NCBI GenBank assembly: GCA_955652345.1 | Contig: CATPBV010000308.1 | Location: 1-15,019, forward strand | From: an uncultured Solirubrobacteraceae bacterium | GTDB taxonomy: Bacteria; Actinomycetota; Thermoleophilia; Solirubrobacterales; Solirubrobacteraceae | Direction of reading: 5' to 3' | Length of the DNA stretch: 15,019 nucleotides | Shown here: one piece after another, positions 12,454-15,019 of the stretch | How positions within the stretch are numbered: the stretch's first letter is position 1 | How the letters are laid out: the number at the start of each line of letters is the position of its first letter | The notes under the pieces: model-generated | Told to the model about the DNA's origin: nothing | What the model saw: the letters and a program-made list of their open reading frames with translations, nothing else | Database searches by the model: none | Translations under genes and position numbers: made by a program

Positions 12454-13104
12454 CTAGTACGGCGGCAGGTCAGTCCACCACTGCCCGAGCACGCGGAACG
12501 CGGCCCAGAACTCGCGCTTGGCGCTCTCCTCGTCGAGCGCCTCGTCGATGTTCGGCACGTACAGCGCCTCGATCGACGGGGTGAGCCGCTGGATCTCGCC
12601 GGTCACCGGATGCACGTCCCGCCGCAGCGGCAGCTCCAGCTCGTTGATGACGCCGAGCGCATCGAGTCCCATCACCACGACGATCTTCGGCGAGACGATC
12701 GCGATCTCCTCGCCCAGCCGCGCGACGCAGCTCGGGTCCGCCATCGCGGGGTCCAGGACGGGGCACTTCACGCACAGCGTCCCGTACACCGCGAGCGGAT
12801 CGATCGACAGCCGCTTGAGCGATTTCATCAGCGCGTTGCCGGTGCGGCCGTAGAACGCCACGCCCTCCTCGACCTCGGCAGGCCGGGCTGAGTGCTTGAT
12901 CAGGAAGATGTCAGCCTGGGGGTGCCCCGAGCCGAGCACGGGCATCAGCTGCCCCCGCGGGCACTCCCGGCAGCTCTGGACCTCGCGCGCGAAAGCGTTC
13001 AGCTCGCGGATCGCTCGCTCGAGGTACTTTTCGCGGATCTCGTCGTCGGTAGCCGGCACTGAGACCGGATTGGACGGCCGGCTGGCTTGTCCTTGCGGAT
13101 GCAT
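12454..13104 (-). CDS. UDG-superfamily Fe-S protein with altered catalytic motifs
   Basis: A 216-residue protein with the layout of family 4-type uracil-DNA glycosylases. The Fe-S cysteines appear conserved: C45 and C48 (SCRECPRG), C114 in LCVKCP (or C111), and C126 in ADPSCVARLGEEIAIVSPKIVVVMG. The segment PVLGSGHPQADIFLIK, then FYGRTGNALMKSLKRLSID, is also family-like. However, the usual catalytic motif GEAPG is replaced by IKHSARPAE (69-77), and the C-terminal HPS loop is replaced by LTPSIEALYVP (174-184). Classic uracil excision is therefore doubtful; it may be a DNA-binding or differently acting relative. The start ATG shares its A with the stop of the upstream gene (TGATG), which implies coupling. 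An in-frame GTG at 13059 is an alternative. Confidence 0.75.
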   Translation of the reverse strand: MHPQGQASRPSNPVSVPATDDEIREKYLERAIRELNAFAREVQSCRECPRGQLMPVLGSGHPQADIFLIKHSARPAEVEEGVAFYGRTGNALMKSLKRLSIDPLAVYGTLCVKCPVLDPAMADPSCVARLGEEIAIVSPKIVVVMGLDALGVINELELPLRRDVHPVTGEIQRLTPSIEALYVPNIDEALDEESAKREFWAAFRVLGQWWTDLPPY

Positions 13105-15019
13105 CAGGAGTTGCGGCGCCCGCGGTTCGCTGCCCGTGGGCGCTCGCGTCCGGTCGCGCGGCGAACTCGGCGGTCCCGAGCAGCCTGTCGAGCCGAGCTT
13201 GGCAGGGCTTTCGTCTGGAGGAACTTGAGTGCCTGCACGTACAGGAGGCTCGCCGGGTTGCGGACGATGTCGGCGTCGCGGAGCGATTCGAGGAACTCCT
13301 CGGGTCCTTCGAAATCGCGCATCCTGATTCGCACCGACCCGAGGCCCTGCGGCACGTGCGCGTCCGAGCCGGCTCCAGCCGGAATCCGGTACTTCGCCGC
13401 GAAACGGGCCGCCTCGTCGTTGAACTCGGTGATCGCGACCCTCGGGTTGAACACCTCAATCGCGTCGACGATGTCGACCACCTCCAGCAGGTGCTCGTAG
13501 TCGGGGACCGAGTGCAGCCTGTCGAACGGATGCGGGATGTACACGACGCCGCCCTGGCGCTTGATCTCGGCGATCGTGTCAGCGAGCGACATCCCGCGGG
13601 GGATCTTCTCCTCGATGAACAGACCGATGACCTCGCCCTGGCTCGCGGTCTTGATCTCCTCGCCCACGATCACCTTGATCCCGCCGGCCTTCGCTCTGGC
13701 CTCGTGAGCACCCGAGATCTCGTTGTGGTCGGTGATCGCTATCGCTCCCAGGCCTCGACCGCGAGCCTCCGCGAGCAGGACCTCGACCGGCGTGGCGCAG
13801 TCATAGGAATGATCGGTGTGCATGTGCAGGTCGACGTCGATCAGACGGCGGGACTGCAGCGCGCGCCGAAGCCGGGCGTTCCCTCGGCCGTCATGCCTGC
13901 GCGCGACAACTCCGTCGTAGACCGCCTCGAGCTCATCGGCCACGCGCGAGAACGCGAATCGCGCCCCCAGCTCCTGCTCGCGTGCTTGACGGCGCTCGCG
14001 AATGCTTGGGTCCGAGATCACCTGGGCAAGGTGTGCCGCGAGTGTCTGCACGTCCCCCGGCACGAACACGAAGCCGTACTCGCCATCGGCCAGCAGCTCC
14101 TCGTACGGCGCGAGCCGCGAAGCCACCGGCGTCACGCCTGCCGCGAGCGCGCGCACGAGCGTCCAGGGGATCGGTCTGACCCCCTCGGACGCAAGCACGA
14201 TCGCGTCTGAGCGACCGAGCGCATCCTCCTCGCTGGTGCTCGCGCCATCGACGAACTCCACGCGATCGCGCAGTCCGCGACCGAGAGTCGCGGGCACCGC
14301 AAGCGGCTTCTGCGAGAAGACCGTCGCCCGCCACTCCGTGCCGGTCGGCAGCAGCCGTAGCGCGCGCAGGAAGATGCGGAGCGCGGCGCGTTCCTCCGAT
14401 GCGCTGAACAGGATCTGCGGCGGACCGGTGGGCTTCGCCTCGGACTGCACCGAGGCTCCGGGCAGGATCACGCGGTAGTCGCCGGGGAAGTACCGCTGGA
14501 TCAGCTCGCGCGTGGCCCCGTAGCTCGCGATCCGGGCGTCGAGCCGCCCGAACAGCAGCCGCGAGAGGGGACGGGCGAGCTGGGTCGAGAGGATTCGCTC
14601 GGTCGGGGCGTGGAAGCTCCCCACGTTCAGTGCGCGCGAATGGCGCAGGGCGGCGCTCGAGGCACTCGGGGCGAACGGCTCGTGGACGTGGACGACGTCC
14701 AGGCTGATGCCGGTCAGCGCCTCCTCGATTGTGCGCGCGATGTCGACCGGGAGCGATGCCGCTCTGCGCCGGGTGGGGGAGAACGGCAGCACCTCCCCGA
14801 CGCCGAGCACCACCGGTCTGCCCTTCGCCTGGTCAAGGAGCGAGTTGGCCTCGGTCCGGATTGCCCGCCGGCTGTCACGAACCAGGTCGGGCGACTGCGA
14901 CGGCGCGATAATCAGGACGCGGTGTCCGCGGGAGGCCAGCTCGTCCGAGACGCGGGCCACATAGTCGCCAACCTCGCTGCGGACCTCCCAAGCGACCGGG
15001 CTCACGTGCGCGATCGCGA
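13104..15019 (-). CDS. GT4 glycosyltransferase-PHP phosphoesterase fusion, N-terminus cut
   Basis: Runs off the right edge; the frame stays open to 15019 (…IAHVSPVAWEV), so only a few residues are missing. Numbering here is from GTG 15005. Residues 1-370 form a GT-B family-4 glycosyltransferase: VGDYVARVSDELASRGHRVLIIAP, DVVHVHEPFAP at 103-113, the linking LPGASV, and the nucleotide-sugar region LASEGVRPIPWTLVRALAAGVTPVAS at 271-296. In this last block T282 stands where the second Glu of the EX7E motif is expected. Residues 388-590 form a complete PHP domain: DLHMHTDHS (H394, H396), ITDHNE (D426, H427), E450, YIPHPFD (H492) and GSDAH (D548, H550), a trinuclear-metal phosphoesterase site. The basic tail 603-633 looks disordered. 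Soluble. Joined by TGATG to the UDG-like gene. Substrates unknown. Confidence 0.88.
   Translation of the reverse strand, partial: AIAHVSPVAWEVRSEVGDYVARVSDELASRGHRVLIIAPSQSPDLVRDSRRAIRTEANSLLDQAKGRPVVLGVGEVLPFSPTRRRAASLPVDIARTIEEALTGISLDVVHVHEPFAPSASSAALRHSRALNVGSFHAPTERILSTQLARPLSRLLFGRLDARIASYGATRELIQRYFPGDYRVILPGASVQSEAKPTGPPQILFSASEERAALRIFLRALRLLPTGTEWRATVFSQKPLAVPATLGRGLRDRVEFVDGASTSEEDALGRSDAIVLASEGVRPIPWTLVRALAAGVTPVASRLAPYEELLADGEYGFVFVPGDVQTLAAHLAQVISDPSIRERRQAREQELGARFAFSRVADELEAVYDGVVARRHDGRGNARLRRALQSRRLIDVDLHMHTDHSYDCATPVEVLLAEARGRGLGAIAITDHNEISGAHEARAKAGGIKVIVGEEIKTASQGEVIGLFIEEKIPRGMSLADTIAEIKRQGGVVYIPHPFDRLHSVPDYEHLLEVVDIVDAIEVFNPRVAITEFNDEAARFAAKYRIPAGAGSDAHVPQGLGSVRIRMRDFEGPEEFLESLRDADIVRNPASLLYVQALKFLQTKALPSSARQAARDRRVRRATGRERPRAANRGRRNS

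Overview
The window looks like a high-GC actinobacterial chromosome segment (GC close to 70% by eye). Non-ATG starts are frequent (GTG, TTG, apparently CTG) and several genes seem to be leaderless, with a TANNNT -10 box 7-9 bases before the start codon. The gene content and exported-protein style suggest a deep-branching actinobacterium such as Thermoleophilia (Solirubrobacterales/Gaiellales-like). That placement is inference. It reads as ordinary core chromosome with short accessory stretches; I see no prophage, transposase, CRISPR array or tRNA.

Layout. (1) 1-3726, thiamin region: thiE on the minus strand, followed by a truncated proline-rich membrane protein. Divergent from them, a TPP riboswitch leads thiO-thiS-thiG and an overlapping NTF2/SnoaL-like gene. 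ThiO, ThiS and ThiG make the thiazole half of thiamin and ThiE joins it to the pyrimidine. The riboswitch carries the Shine-Dalgarno sequence of thiO in its 3' strand, so TPP should shut the operon down at translation. (2) 3723-4409, minus: an endonuclease/exonuclease/phosphatase-family enzyme. (3) About 4543-5433, plus: argF (ornithine carbamoyltransferase) with no canonical start codon in frame, closed by a hairpin over its stop codon. (4) 5485-8690, minus: two exported proteins of unknown function in tandem, preceded by an M3-like zinc metallopeptidase. (5) 8712-11902, plus: a TRAM-domain RNA uracil-C5 methyltransferase that has lost three of the four Fe-S cysteines, a membrane-anchored SHOCT protein, and a quinone-oxidoreductase-like MDR enzyme. 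(6) 11899-12075, minus: a tiny zinc-ribbon protein. (7) 12076-12453: a gene-free stretch dominated by a compound palindromic element with a perfect 20-bp inverted repeat at its ends. (8) 12454-15019, minus: a GT4 glycosyltransferase-PHP phosphoesterase fusion, cut by the window end, coupled through TGATG to a UDG-fold protein that keeps the Fe-S cysteines but not the usual catalytic motifs.

The points most worth a second look are the palindromic element at 12217-12335, the GT4-PHP fusion coupled to a degenerate UDG-like protein, the missing argF start codon, the cluster-less RlmD-like methyltransferase, the SnoaL-like passenger of the TPP-controlled operon, and the recurrent leaderless promoter arrangement.
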